A stretch of DNA of 64,000 nt from Gammaproteobacteria bacterium. Lineage in GTDB: Bacteria; Pseudomonadota; Gammaproteobacteria; Pseudomonadales; Pseudohongiellaceae. Below the pieces are notes generated by a model. It ran no database searches. It had not been told where the DNA came from and was given only the letters and a program-made list of their open reading frames with translations. The position numbers and the translations under genes were made by a program. Shown piece after piece: positions 16,689 to 24,797 of the stretch; within the stretch, counting starts at the first letter, position 1; every line of letters begins with the position of its first letter. The stretch spans positions 34,001 through 98,000 of the forward strand of contig JAQWPL010000007.1 in the NCBI GenBank assembly GCA_029245395.1, written 5' to 3'.

Positions 16689-17429
16689 TTATTTGTATTT
16701 TCTTCTTTCCCAGACTTCTTTTACATAAACACCACCGTTTGGCTTGCGATACCTGGTGGTGTTTTCCCTATTCTTGGCGTCAATTTCTTCAGCAGAGAGC
16801 GACAGGTCAATCTCTGACTCCCAGTGTTCGCGTTTGAACGGAATGATTTGCGCATAGGGTGTACCGGCAGGAAGCAGACCAGCAGTTCCCTTGAGTACAA
16901 AAAATGGCATGGTGCCTGGTAAATGGACTTTGTCGTTATCAACAATGCCGCTCATGGTCAGGAAGGGGAGTTCATTACGATTCAGTGGCTGTGTATAAAG
17001 TGCACTGTAGCCATCCGGGAGTTCTACGGTCCAGTCAGGCCACCAGGCGAAATGTTTTACATGATAGCCCTGTGGATTTGGAAAGCGATCCAGGGGAACG
17101 CGCTCCACAAGAAAATTAGTATATTTTTGTTCCAGAACCCTGGCTTGGATGTTTCCTGAATTATCTTCGGCAAACTCAATATCACAGGGGGTTTTATAAG
17201 CATAGCCACTGCCCATAACATCAAACACGGCAGGGCATGCTTTCCAGGTTGCATACTTGCCACCACCATCGGGCATCTGCCAGGGCAAGCCAGTTGCCGG
17301 ATCTTTGGCAAAACGGTCAGCTTTGCGAAACCAGTCCGGGATTGTTTTCAGTATGGGACCTGGTTTCGAGGCGCTGGTCTCATCAAGCCAGGGCCTGTTA
17401 GAGACGAATCTGATTTTTTTGGTATCCAA
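16689..17429 (-). CDS. DUF6065-like protein, copy 1
   Basis: The 246-residue protein starts with a non-ATG codon (TTG 17429, read LDTKKIRFVSNRPWLDE), as no in-frame ATG lies upstream. It is rich in Trp and Pro, has no signal peptide or transmembrane segment, and includes VFDVMGSGYAYKTPCDIEF, WWPDWTVELPDGYSALYTQP and IIPFKREHWESEIDLSLS. That is the pattern I associate with DUF6065, a family often found in viruses and tailoring clusters, with no assigned function. It is a tandem paralogue of the gene directly upstream (17453-18217), with about two thirds of residues shared by eye. The two are separated by 23 bases and end in the same VWERRKY-K/Q sequence. Confidence 0.65.
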   Translation of the reverse strand: MDTKKIRFVSNRPWLDETSASKPGPILKTIPDWFRKADRFAKDPATGLPWQMPDGGGKYATWKACPAVFDVMGSGYAYKTPCDIEFAEDNSGNIQARVLEQKYTNFLVERVPLDRFPNPQGYHVKHFAWWPDWTVELPDGYSALYTQPLNRNELPFLTMSGIVDNDKVHLPGTMPFFVLKGTAGLLPAGTPYAQIIPFKREHWESEIDLSLSAEEIDAKNRENTTRYRKPNGGVYVKEVWERRKYK

Positions 17430-17452
17430 TTTTCGGTTTAGCCTATATTGCT

Positions 17453-18217
17453 TTACTGGTATTTTCTTCTTTCCCAGACGTCCCTCAGGTAAACACCTCC
17501 ATCCGGCTTGCGAAACCTGGCACTGTTTGCCTTATTCTTGGCATCCATAGCTTCGGGGGTAAGTGACACGTCAATTTCTGATTCCCAGTGTTCGCGCTTG
17601 AAAGGAATAATCTGCGCAATCGGTGTGCCGGCTGGAAGAATGCCGGTAATGCCCTTGAGAAAAAAGAACGGCATAGTGCCAGGAATATGATCCTTGTCGT
17701 TGTCGACAATGCCGTTGGTGGTGAGAAAGGGTAATTCAAAACGGTTAAGCGGATGCGTATAGAGTGCACTGTAGCCTTCCGGTAGTTCAACTGCCCAGTC
17801 AGGCCACCAGGCAAAATGCTTCAAGTGATAACCCTGGGGATAGACAAACTGGGGTATGGGTTCACGTTCGACGAGAAATTGTTCATGTTGTTGATCCAGT
17901 ACCCGGCCAAGAATATTGCCCTGCTCATCCTCGGCAAACTCAAGATCGCAGGGTGTTTTATAGGTATAGCCACTGCCCAGGATGTCAAACACGGCGGGAC
18001 AGGCCTTCCAGGTGGGAATTTTGCCGCCAATATCCGGCATTTCCCAGTACTGCCCTGTTGCCGGATCTTTACCGTAGCGATCAGCCTGACGGTACCACTC
18101 GGGAATGGTCTTTCCTATTGGTTCTGGTTTGGAGGGACTGTCCTCGTTAAGCCAGGGTTTGTTTGCAACAAATCTGATTTTTTTGGTGTCCACGTGTGAA
18201 ATCGTCCTCTGCTTCAT
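17453..18217 (-). CDS. DUF6065-like protein, copy 2
   Basis: The 254-residue tandem paralogue of the gene at 16689-17429 shares blocks such as DTKKIRFVANKPWLNEDS, TPCDLEFAEDEQGN, YSALYTHPLNRFELPFLT, MPFFFLKGITGILPAGTP and IPFKREHWESEID. ATG 18217 adds nine residues (MKQRTISHV) before the position equivalent to copy 1's start, which is a GTG here (18193). Either start is possible. The two copies have diverged most in surface-like stretches and least in the Trp/Pro core, so both seem to be under selection. Nothing in the sequence gives a function. The 473 bases upstream contain no gene. Confidence 0.65.
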   Translation of the reverse strand: MKQRTISHVDTKKIRFVANKPWLNEDSPSKPEPIGKTIPEWYRQADRYGKDPATGQYWEMPDIGGKIPTWKACPAVFDILGSGYTYKTPCDLEFAEDEQGNILGRVLDQQHEQFLVEREPIPQFVYPQGYHLKHFAWWPDWAVELPEGYSALYTHPLNRFELPFLTTNGIVDNDKDHIPGTMPFFFLKGITGILPAGTPIAQIIPFKREHWESEIDVSLTPEAMDAKNKANSARFRKPDGGVYLRDVWERRKYQ

Positions 18218-18690
18218 GTAACTGCTCGGTCAATGTGAGAGCAGTTGTCATATTTCATTCTAATACAGGTATGAAGAATAAAGGGGTAAACCCAAGCCGT
18301 CCAGCCTGAAAATATTTCAGGATGTTAGGGAGCAGTTTATTAAAACAATAAGGGGTTGATTAAAGAGGGTAGGCCAGTTTACTGCCATGATTTTGAAGTT
18401 GATAAAGTAAAACAGACTGCCTGTAAGGGAACAATATTGTACTCTTCAGTTTTCAGGTAGTACAAAAAGCGCAGATGAAATTCAAAAGCTATTTTTCTTA
18501 TTATTTTCTGTTCAATGGGTCTTTGCTGTGCCACAGGTCAGCAATAATAATCTAAATCTGTTAAATGCTATTTGTTCAGCTGAGGATGTGAATATCCCAC
18601 CTTCCCGCCTTCAGTCAGCAATCTTGTTATTTAACACTTCATGCAGTATTTCACTATTTAATTAAATCTCAGTATTTTTGTGAAATTCCT
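18218..18690. other. Intergenic stretch with no gene
   Basis: No supported reading frame lies here. The sequence is AT-rich and lies between the start of the DUF6065-like pair and the end of the broken DUF2235 gene. One small inverted repeat (TTGTACT at 18437-18443 with AGTACAA at 18459-18465) might be an operator or a weak hairpin. The rest shows nothing I can name. Confidence 0.5.
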
Positions 18691-19851
18691 CTAACTTATG
18701 ACTTTTATATTATCGGTTACCATTTTAAGATTTACAGGATCGTAAGTAATAGGAATCTTCGTGGCAAAACTGTTCAATCTTTCAGAGTAAAAGAAATTAT
18801 TCTGCTCTTGTAAGGTTAGTGCAGATTGATGAATTTTCACTGATAAGTTGGAATTTCCCTTATTGTTTTTCCACGACTGGATCGCGCGGGGCTCTTTTGC
18901 AATGCCATCGCCATGATAGTGAATGATGAAATCATCCTCAGTTAAATCGAATGTCATATATTTCTTCAATGCCACTGTAAACGATACATGAGGGGCGTCT
19001 ATTATTTCGTTAAGACGATTGACCATAAAATTCAGGGTGATGTTTCCCAACACGCAATCATGGTAACCGCCGCCAATATCGGCGCGCACACCAGGGAACC
19101 ACACTTCCTCTGCTTTATCGCTGAAATTGGTCAGGGTTGGGACAAAAGGCTCTCTGCTTTCATCAATGGCCACAAGGTGCACGGCATGCTCAATGTTTTT
19201 AGCGAGGGTAAGGTCGCGAAACAGATTTATTTTTTGAAAGTTAAGCGGCCCCAGGTTTAAAGGGATGCCAAACGCACCAACGGTATCGAAGAGGCCTAGA
19301 AAGCTGATATTGATCGCTTTGCTATTTTCCTCCTCGCATTGGTATTTACAGAAAAATTGTTCCTTCTCTCCTGTGCTTTTATTTTTCGCTTCCTTTTAGT
19401 GCAGTGTGATTTTTTTTGGCATGCCATGTTCATTCAACTTGCTTGCCAGTAAGCGGGCGCTAGATGCGCCGCGGCTAAAACCGAAAATGCAGATGCGATC
19501 ACCTGATCGGTAATGTTTGCAAATCGTTGCATAGGCATGGTCGCGGATATTTTTTTCGCCAGCACCAAAAATACCTTGATAGAAACCAAGCGCCTTGATG
19601 TTGTCTTCATCATTGCCAACACCGCGAAAATAAAACCCGACATTTTTTTTGTTGGTTCGAATATGAGGAATTTGTTTATCTTCTAACGTGCCGTAGAGGG
19701 AAGAGAACATTTTGTAGATATTGGTCACAGCGCCATCGTTGTTGCGACCATTTTCATCATTCCAGGTGCCATCCATGAAGACCAAAAGATTGCGCGGAGT
19801 TTCAGGGCCTTCAAGTTTGACAGAAATAGGTTTGGGCTTTTTCATGGGCAT
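18691..19851 (-). pseudogene. DUF2235 alpha/beta-hydrolase gene interrupted by an in-frame TAA
   Basis: The start is ATG 19851 (MPMKKPKPISVKLEG). The frame is closed only by TAA at 19396-19398 and then stays open to 18691, so the original protein had about 386 residues. Before the stop are NLLVFMDGTWNDENG and the nucleophile motif IFGFSRGASSARLLAS. After it are INISFLGLFDTVGAFGIPLN and VWFPGVRADIGGGYHD. These are the ordered motifs of DUF2235, the family of Tle1-like lipases. From memory the last motif usually reads PGVHSDVGGGY, so the His is Arg here. There is no type VI secretion gene nearby. With the catalytic Ser and later motifs on separate pieces, activity is unlikely unless the stop is read through. 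Confidence 0.8.
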
Positions 19852-19878
19852 CTCCTTTCTTCTTATTTTCGTCCGCCG

Positions 19879-22017
19879 TTAAGGTCCTTGTCTGGCCTGG
19901 AGCGTAATATTGGCACGCTCGATCAAATAGGCCCTGATATCTTCAGCTCCCTGGGCATCCACAACATTGGCAAATGAGCCCATGCCATTCTGGCTCCGGA
20001 TTCCGTCTATGACGATGGCGCTGAGCAGTTCAGGGCTGTCCAGTGCTGGGGATAAAATCAAATCGGGAAACAAACCACGTCTGCCCATCCCGCCGGCATT
20101 GCCTGGTGTTTCATGACATAGCCAGCAGGAATCCCCATACAGATCTTCACCACGGGCGATCTGTTCCGGGGAAGCTGTTGAAGCCGGGGGATTGAGTTCA
20201 GGCGGCGTATAGGAAATGGCCGTCGGGAATTGTTCATCACCACCAAGTCTGAAAACCAGCAGACGGGAATAATCCGGTGCGTAATAATTGGAATTGGAGC
20301 GACCGGCCACCACGGCAATATACTGCTCCCCGTCAATGGAATAGGTAACAGGCGCAGCTACGATACCAGTTTGGGTATCAATGGACGTCCACAACTCAGT
20401 GCCATCGGTAGCATCAAAGGCTGAAATTCCATCACGATTGCCCTTGAAGACCAGGCCGCCTCCGGTGGCAAGCATGCCGGCAGAAGATCCCGGTATGCGC
20501 CAGCCTTCTTGCTGTGTCACCGGATTCCAGGCAACCATATAATTTCCCCGAGGCATATCGGAAGTGGCATTGGGCCCCAAAGTAGCCGCTGCATTCCTGT
20601 CAACGCCGATGTTGGAGATCAGCGGATCGGGGTTAAAATTTTTGTCTTGGGCATAGACATACAAGCTGTCTGTCGAGGGCAGATAGACCATGCCTGTTCC
20701 AGGATGGTAAGCCATGGGGTGCCAGTTGTGCGCGCCGCCAGGTCCGGGCTGCACAGGAAAGGCCTGATCAGTCTGATCATAGCGTGCATCCGGATTCTCA
20801 ATAGGACGACCAGTTTCCTGGTCGATACCGAAAGCCCAGTTCACAGTGGCAAAAGGCTGGGCAGAAAGAAATTCACCCGTGGTGGCATCCAGTACATAAA
20901 AGAAGCCGTTTTTCGGTGCCTGCATCACCACTTTTCGTTCCACCCCTTCAATCGGCAGTGTGGCGATCATGATCGGTTGCGTGGCCGTGTAATCCCAGGT
21001 TTCCCCGGGTGTGGTCTGGTAATGCCAGACATAGGAGCCATCATCGGGGTCAAGGGCAACAATGGAAGACAGAAACAAATTATCGCCACCGCCCGGGCTG
21101 CGAATTGCTTGATTCCAGGGCGAACCATTGCCTGTACCTATATAGAGAAGATCTAACTCCGGATCGTAGGACATGGAATCCCAGACAGTGCCGCCACCGC
21201 CCAGCGCCCACCATTCACCATTCCAGGTTTCGGCGGCCATACGCATGGTGTCACTCTCAAAGCCGTCGGCAGGATTGCCTGGCACCGTGTAAAAACGCCA
21301 GAGGATTTCACCGGTTTCAGTATCCATGGCAGTGACATAACCACGCACGCCATATTCGGCGCCGCCGTTACCGATGATCACTATACCTTTGACGATACGC
21401 GGAGCACCGGTAATGGTGTAGGACAATTCCCGGGTAATAAACGTATCGGTTTCCCAGACCTTGGTTCCGGTTGCCGCATCAATGGCAATCATGCGGCCAT
21501 CAATGGTGCCGACAAACACTTTGCCATTCCACAGGGCTGCGCCCCGGTTTACCACGTCACAACAGGCGCGCACGCCCCAGTCACGAGGCACTTCACTGTC
21601 GAATTCCCAGAGTGGTTCTCCAGTTACTGCATCAAAAGCTCTGACATTGCTCCACGCGGTGGTGACATAGATAACACCGTCCACAACTAATGGCGTGCTT
21701 TCCTGGCCTCGGGCAATATTGAAATCGGCATACCAGGCAAGGCCGAGTTGCTCTACATTGTCTTTATTAATTCTGCTTAGGGGGCTGTAGTGTTGCTCGG
21801 AATAAGTACGGCCAGTGGCCATCCAGTTTTCCGGTTCCGAGTCTGCGGCTAACAGACGTTCAAAATCTACAGCAGCAGGCCCCTGGGAAGAGGAAGTAGC
21901 TTCAGTGATGATGGATTCAGGACTTTGTTCCTGTGAGGTCAGTGTTGAATCTTCACTGGGCGTGCAGGCACCAAGAAGTAAAGTTCCGGCTACAGCAAAC
22001 AGAATTCTGATGTTCAT
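19879..22017 (-). CDS. PQQ-dependent quinohemoprotein dehydrogenase (lipoprotein, calcium-type signature)
   Basis: The 712-residue protein begins with a lipoprotein signal (lipobox LLGAC). An eight-bladed PQQ propeller follows, with the vicinal cysteine pair RACCDVVNRG and W-motif repeats (GTKVWETD, GEILWRFYT). The catalytic Asp342 is in ETWDYTATQ, and VVMQAPKNGFFYVLD follows. A C-terminal cytochrome c domain has CWLCH near residues 631-635. This is the type II (quinohemoprotein) alcohol dehydrogenase layout: alcohols are oxidised in the periplasm and electrons leave through the heme. The residue two after the catalytic Asp is Thr, as in Ca2+ enzymes. It is a paralogue of 24798-26879 and closes a minus-strand run of secreted genes. 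Substrate is unknown. Confidence 0.9.
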   Translation of the reverse strand: MNIRILFAVAGTLLLGACTPSEDSTLTSQEQSPESIITEATSSSQGPAAVDFERLLAADSEPENWMATGRTYSEQHYSPLSRINKDNVEQLGLAWYADFNIARGQESTPLVVDGVIYVTTAWSNVRAFDAVTGEPLWEFDSEVPRDWGVRACCDVVNRGAALWNGKVFVGTIDGRMIAIDAATGTKVWETDTFITRELSYTITGAPRIVKGIVIIGNGGAEYGVRGYVTAMDTETGEILWRFYTVPGNPADGFESDTMRMAAETWNGEWWALGGGGTVWDSMSYDPELDLLYIGTGNGSPWNQAIRSPGGGDNLFLSSIVALDPDDGSYVWHYQTTPGETWDYTATQPIMIATLPIEGVERKVVMQAPKNGFFYVLDATTGEFLSAQPFATVNWAFGIDQETGRPIENPDARYDQTDQAFPVQPGPGGAHNWHPMAYHPGTGMVYLPSTDSLYVYAQDKNFNPDPLISNIGVDRNAAATLGPNATSDMPRGNYMVAWNPVTQQEGWRIPGSSAGMLATGGGLVFKGNRDGISAFDATDGTELWTSIDTQTGIVAAPVTYSIDGEQYIAVVAGRSNSNYYAPDYSRLLVFRLGGDEQFPTAISYTPPELNPPASTASPEQIARGEDLYGDSCWLCHETPGNAGGMGRRGLFPDLILSPALDSPELLSAIVIDGIRSQNGMGSFANVVDAQGAEDIRAYLIERANITLQARQGP

Positions 22018-22132
22018 TGTTAATCCCTTTTAATATCCAGGTTATCGAGAGTACCCTAATTACTCGGGGAAAATCCATGTGTTAGAAAGGGGAAATTTTG
22101 GGGAGGGGAATCAAAGTGGAATAAAAGTGGAA

Positions 22133-22192
22133 TAAAGGGGGTGGGGCCAATTGATTGAGCTCTTCAATGAAATGGTTCTGACCCCATTATTC
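22133..22192. repeat. GGGTCAGA-type dispersed repeat copy between genes
   Basis: On the minus strand this reads GGGGTCAGAACCATTTCATT at its core. It matches copies at about 13101 and 36925-37070 and ends in GGGGCC...CCCC-like complementary ends. It lies between the ModA-like gene and the PQQ dehydrogenase, where it may form an attenuating hairpin. Confidence 0.5.
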
Positions 22193-22216
22193 ACTCTGGG
22201 GACCAAGATATCGCCC

Positions 22217-22981
22217 TTAATCCACACCTGTCGCCGCAAAGGTTTCTCGCGCAGTCTCTGTCGTCAGGAATTGCAAAAACTCTTGCGCCACTGACGTTGC
22301 ACCCGACCGACTCAGAACAATGCCCTCGTAAGTGAGGTAGCTCTGTAATTCTTCAGGTAAGCGACCGATCAACTCGATGCCATTGCCTTCGTAGGGCCGG
22401 ATTTCCGACAACAGGCCAAAACCAATCTCCATTCCCTGCCCTGCCATCATTCGACTCATGGTCTCGCCGGCGTTGCGGGGTCGAGCGCTTTTAGGGGTGA
22501 CCTGGTCGCCGATACCTAATCCGACAAACATCCGGTCTACATTCTGGCCCGAGCCCGCGGTGTTATAAATCACGCCATTGGCATCCAGGGCCGTCTGTCG
22601 GAGCGCACTAACAGTTGAGATGTCGGGAATAGGAGCGCCTTCTCTAACAATGATGCCGATACCGACACGTGCTACATAAGTCTTCGCTGCTGCAGCATGG
22701 CCGTTGGCCACTGCCTGATCGATATTGCCGGTCGTTCCAATGACGATATCCGCCACTTCATCCGACTCCAGCAGCAGATTGAGTGCGCTCGTGCCCATAG
22801 CCTCCACGGCAACAGCGTTTCCAGTTGTGCGTTCAAATTCTTCAGCGAGCGTGTGGATAGCCTCTTCAACTGGATTGGCGATGACCACCAGGATCTGGGC
22901 AGATGCTGATCCAGCGCCCAGGAAAAGAAGTACGCCGATAAACAAGGATTGGATCCAAAGCTGAGGCAGTCGTTTAGTCAT
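22217..22981 (-). CDS. ModA-like periplasmic substrate-binding protein (solitary)
   Basis: The 254-residue protein has a signal peptide (MTKRLPQLWIQSLFIGVLLF, cleavage near ASAQ) and a type 2 periplasmic-binding fold. VEEAIHTLAEEFERTTGNAVAV, TSALNLLLESDEVADIVIGT and VARVGIGIIVREGAPIPDIS resemble ModA-type molybdate/tungstate-binding proteins. No permease or ATPase gene is adjacent, so it is not part of a normal ABC operon. It sits in a minus-strand run with two PQQ dehydrogenases. Binding-fold proteins (MxaJ, XoxJ) accompany other PQQ dehydrogenases, so a helper role for a quinohemoprotein is possible. The ligand cannot be read from the sequence. Confidence 0.75.
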   Translation of the reverse strand: MTKRLPQLWIQSLFIGVLLFLGAGSASAQILVVIANPVEEAIHTLAEEFERTTGNAVAVEAMGTSALNLLLESDEVADIVIGTTGNIDQAVANGHAAAAKTYVARVGIGIIVREGAPIPDISTVSALRQTALDANGVIYNTAGSGQNVDRMFVGLGIGDQVTPKSARPRNAGETMSRMMAGQGMEIGFGLLSEIRPYEGNGIELIGRLPEELQSYLTYEGIVLSRSGATSVAQEFLQFLTTETARETFAATGVD

Positions 22982-23116
22982 TCGTATTCTCTGTTGGGTA
23001 AGGTGAGAAAAAAGGTAGGGTTCACCAGAAGTAAAGGAAGTATTAAACCCCTTTAAAATACTTCTACAGCTTAGCCATATTCAGTTTATCTGCAACATTT
23101 CTTTGTCAGAGGAAGT

Positions 23117-24169
23117 TTACTGCCTGACTCTTACATATTTCTGCAGTTTTCGCGGTCGTGGTTCACCAGCATAAAGATTGCCTTCCCGGTCGGCAGCGAC
23201 AAACTCTGCGCCATTACCGGCCGGTGAACGGGGGTCGCCCCAGGGGTAAAGAATAAATTCATTAACCCATCCTGTATCTGCATCACCTATCCTGATGCCC
23301 ATTTCCCAGCCGGGATTTTCCAGATCGTCAGATTCAGAATCAGCCACAATGATGCGGTCATTTTCGTCAAAAAAGATGCCGCTGGGTCGGCCGAACTGGG
23401 TCCAAATGGCTAGAAAATTTCCTTCCTGGTCAAAAACCTGGATGCGGTTATTAGCCCTGTCTCCTATAAAAACCCGCCCCCGTGAATCAATGGCAATGGC
23501 ATGCAGGGCGCGAAACTCACCAGGTCCATAGCCTGTTTGCCCCCAGGATTTTATGAAAGTGCCATCACTTGTATATTTCATGACCCGGTTATTGGTATCT
23601 GCGTTATGACCATCTGTAATAAAAATATCACCATTGTCAGCAATCGCCACATCACCGGGTCCATTAAAACTGTAATCAGAATTTCCGGGAATTCCAGGTG
23701 TTCCCAGGGTCATTAGCACTTCCCCGGTCCGGCTGAATTTGATCACCTGGTGTCCGCGGGTTCCTTCTGGTGTGTTTTGAGCAGTAACGGCATCTGTTAC
23801 CCAGACATTACCTGCATTATCTACATCAAGGCCGTGTGGCCAGATAAACATCCCGCCACCAAAACTTTCAACGACTTCTCCATCAGGATTAAACTTCAAG
23901 ACCACATCCAGATTTGAGTCCAGACACTCCCAGCCGAAATCTTCGACCCCTGCATCACACCTGATCAAAGCCCAGATATGTTCGCCATCGGGGTCGATTG
24001 CCACTTTGCCCACAGCCCCCATTTCTCTGCCATCCGGAAGCTGCGCCCAGTTATCAACCATGCGATAAGGATTGGGTAAGGCCTGGGCTAATGTTTCAAC
24101 ACCCAAGCCAACACTAAAACAAAAACTGATTAGTGCCAGATTTCTTTTCAAAGCGGAAGTACTCATCAA
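23117..24169 (-). CDS. Secreted NHL-repeat beta-propeller protein
   Basis: The 350-residue protein has a signal peptide (cleavage near ETLAQA) and about six NHL/SMP-30-like blades. They show the recurring pattern GxVxVTDxxNxRVxxF: NVWVTDAVTAQN, GDIFITDGHNADTNNRVMKY, GRVFIGDRANNRIQVFDQEG and DRIIVADSESDDLENPG. This resembles the lyase half of peptidylglycine amidating enzymes and related six-bladed propellers, but I see no complete catalytic set. It is the third gene of the minus-strand run after a PQQ dehydrogenase and a NIPSNAP protein, with a 42-base gap. It is probably periplasmic and may bind the dehydrogenase substrate, which is inference. Confidence 0.8.
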   Translation of the reverse strand: MMSTSALKRNLALISFCFSVGLGVETLAQALPNPYRMVDNWAQLPDGREMGAVGKVAIDPDGEHIWALIRCDAGVEDFGWECLDSNLDVVLKFNPDGEVVESFGGGMFIWPHGLDVDNAGNVWVTDAVTAQNTPEGTRGHQVIKFSRTGEVLMTLGTPGIPGNSDYSFNGPGDVAIADNGDIFITDGHNADTNNRVMKYTSDGTFIKSWGQTGYGPGEFRALHAIAIDSRGRVFIGDRANNRIQVFDQEGNFLAIWTQFGRPSGIFFDENDRIIVADSESDDLENPGWEMGIRIGDADTGWVNEFILYPWGDPRSPAGNGAEFVAADREGNLYAGEPRPRKLQKYVRVRQ

Positions 24170-24211
24170 TAGCTCTCTTTGTTTTTGACCTTGTAGTAGA
24201 TTCCTTTTAGA

Positions 24212-24730
24212 TTATTTTAGCGGCGAATAATCTGTCGAACTCATCATGAAAACCTGTCGTGGTTCCAGTGGCACGAAATATTTCAGGCGTAAGGTTTCCC
24301 AATCAGGATCGTCATTAAATGCCGTCCATACTTCTTCCCGATGGGCACGGTCACGATAGGCCAGCATCCAGATCAAGGTTCTGGGTCGTTCAACATCCTG
24401 CCAGGTGCCAATAATTTCAGCGCCGTGTTTGGTGAACAGTTCAATTTCCTCTTCGCGAAAACGCTGGTGTAGTTCATTGATACTTCCCTTGAATGGACCG
24501 ACGCCATCACGAGTAGGATCAGCCGTGTACATGCGTATCTCAAAACAACGGGCGTTGGTTCCCACATTGGCACTGAACTCATCGCTCAATTGGTCTTTGG
24601 GCCCGCAAGCAGAAAGTGGTGCACTAGCCTGAGCCGCCTGAAGATCGTTGGTATTTACTATGCTTAAAACCAATGTGCCCAGCACAAGGCCTGAACAGAG
24701 TAATCCGGTGAATAGAAATCGTTTAGTCAT
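24212..24730 (-). CDS. Secreted NIPSNAP-family protein
   Basis: The 172-residue product has an N-terminal signal (MTKRFLFTGLLCSGLVLGTL). The rest is a NIPSNAP domain (about 62-168): CFEIRMYTADPTRDGVG, LHQRFREEEIELFTKHGAEIIGTW, then LIWMLAYRDRAHREEVWTAFNDDPDW. NIPSNAP is a dimeric alpha-beta barrel related to small-molecule monooxygenases and decarboxylases, usually of unknown substrate. Proteins of this type commonly sit near quinoproteins and dioxygenases in marine gammaproteobacteria. It lies 67 bases after the PQQ dehydrogenase gene on the same strand and is likely co-transcribed with it. Confidence 0.8.
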   Translation of the reverse strand: MTKRFLFTGLLCSGLVLGTLVLSIVNTNDLQAAQASAPLSACGPKDQLSDEFSANVGTNARCFEIRMYTADPTRDGVGPFKGSINELHQRFREEEIELFTKHGAEIIGTWQDVERPRTLIWMLAYRDRAHREEVWTAFNDDPDWETLRLKYFVPLEPRQVFMMSSTDYSPLK

Positions 24731-24797
24731 GAGCTTTGTCCCTTTTGCTAGATGGATAAATAGTTAGATAATATAGTTGTATAAAAAGATGAATAAA

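Noticed and set aside
18691..19851. Type VI secretion lipase effector
   Set aside because: DUF2235 is related to Tle1, but no VgrG, PAAR or immunity gene is near and the gene is interrupted.
20509..21156. Plus-strand frame of 215 codons
   Set aside because: It is antisense to the PQQ dehydrogenase gene, has His/Cys/Arg-rich low-complexity sequence and no family motif. It is a shadow of the real gene.
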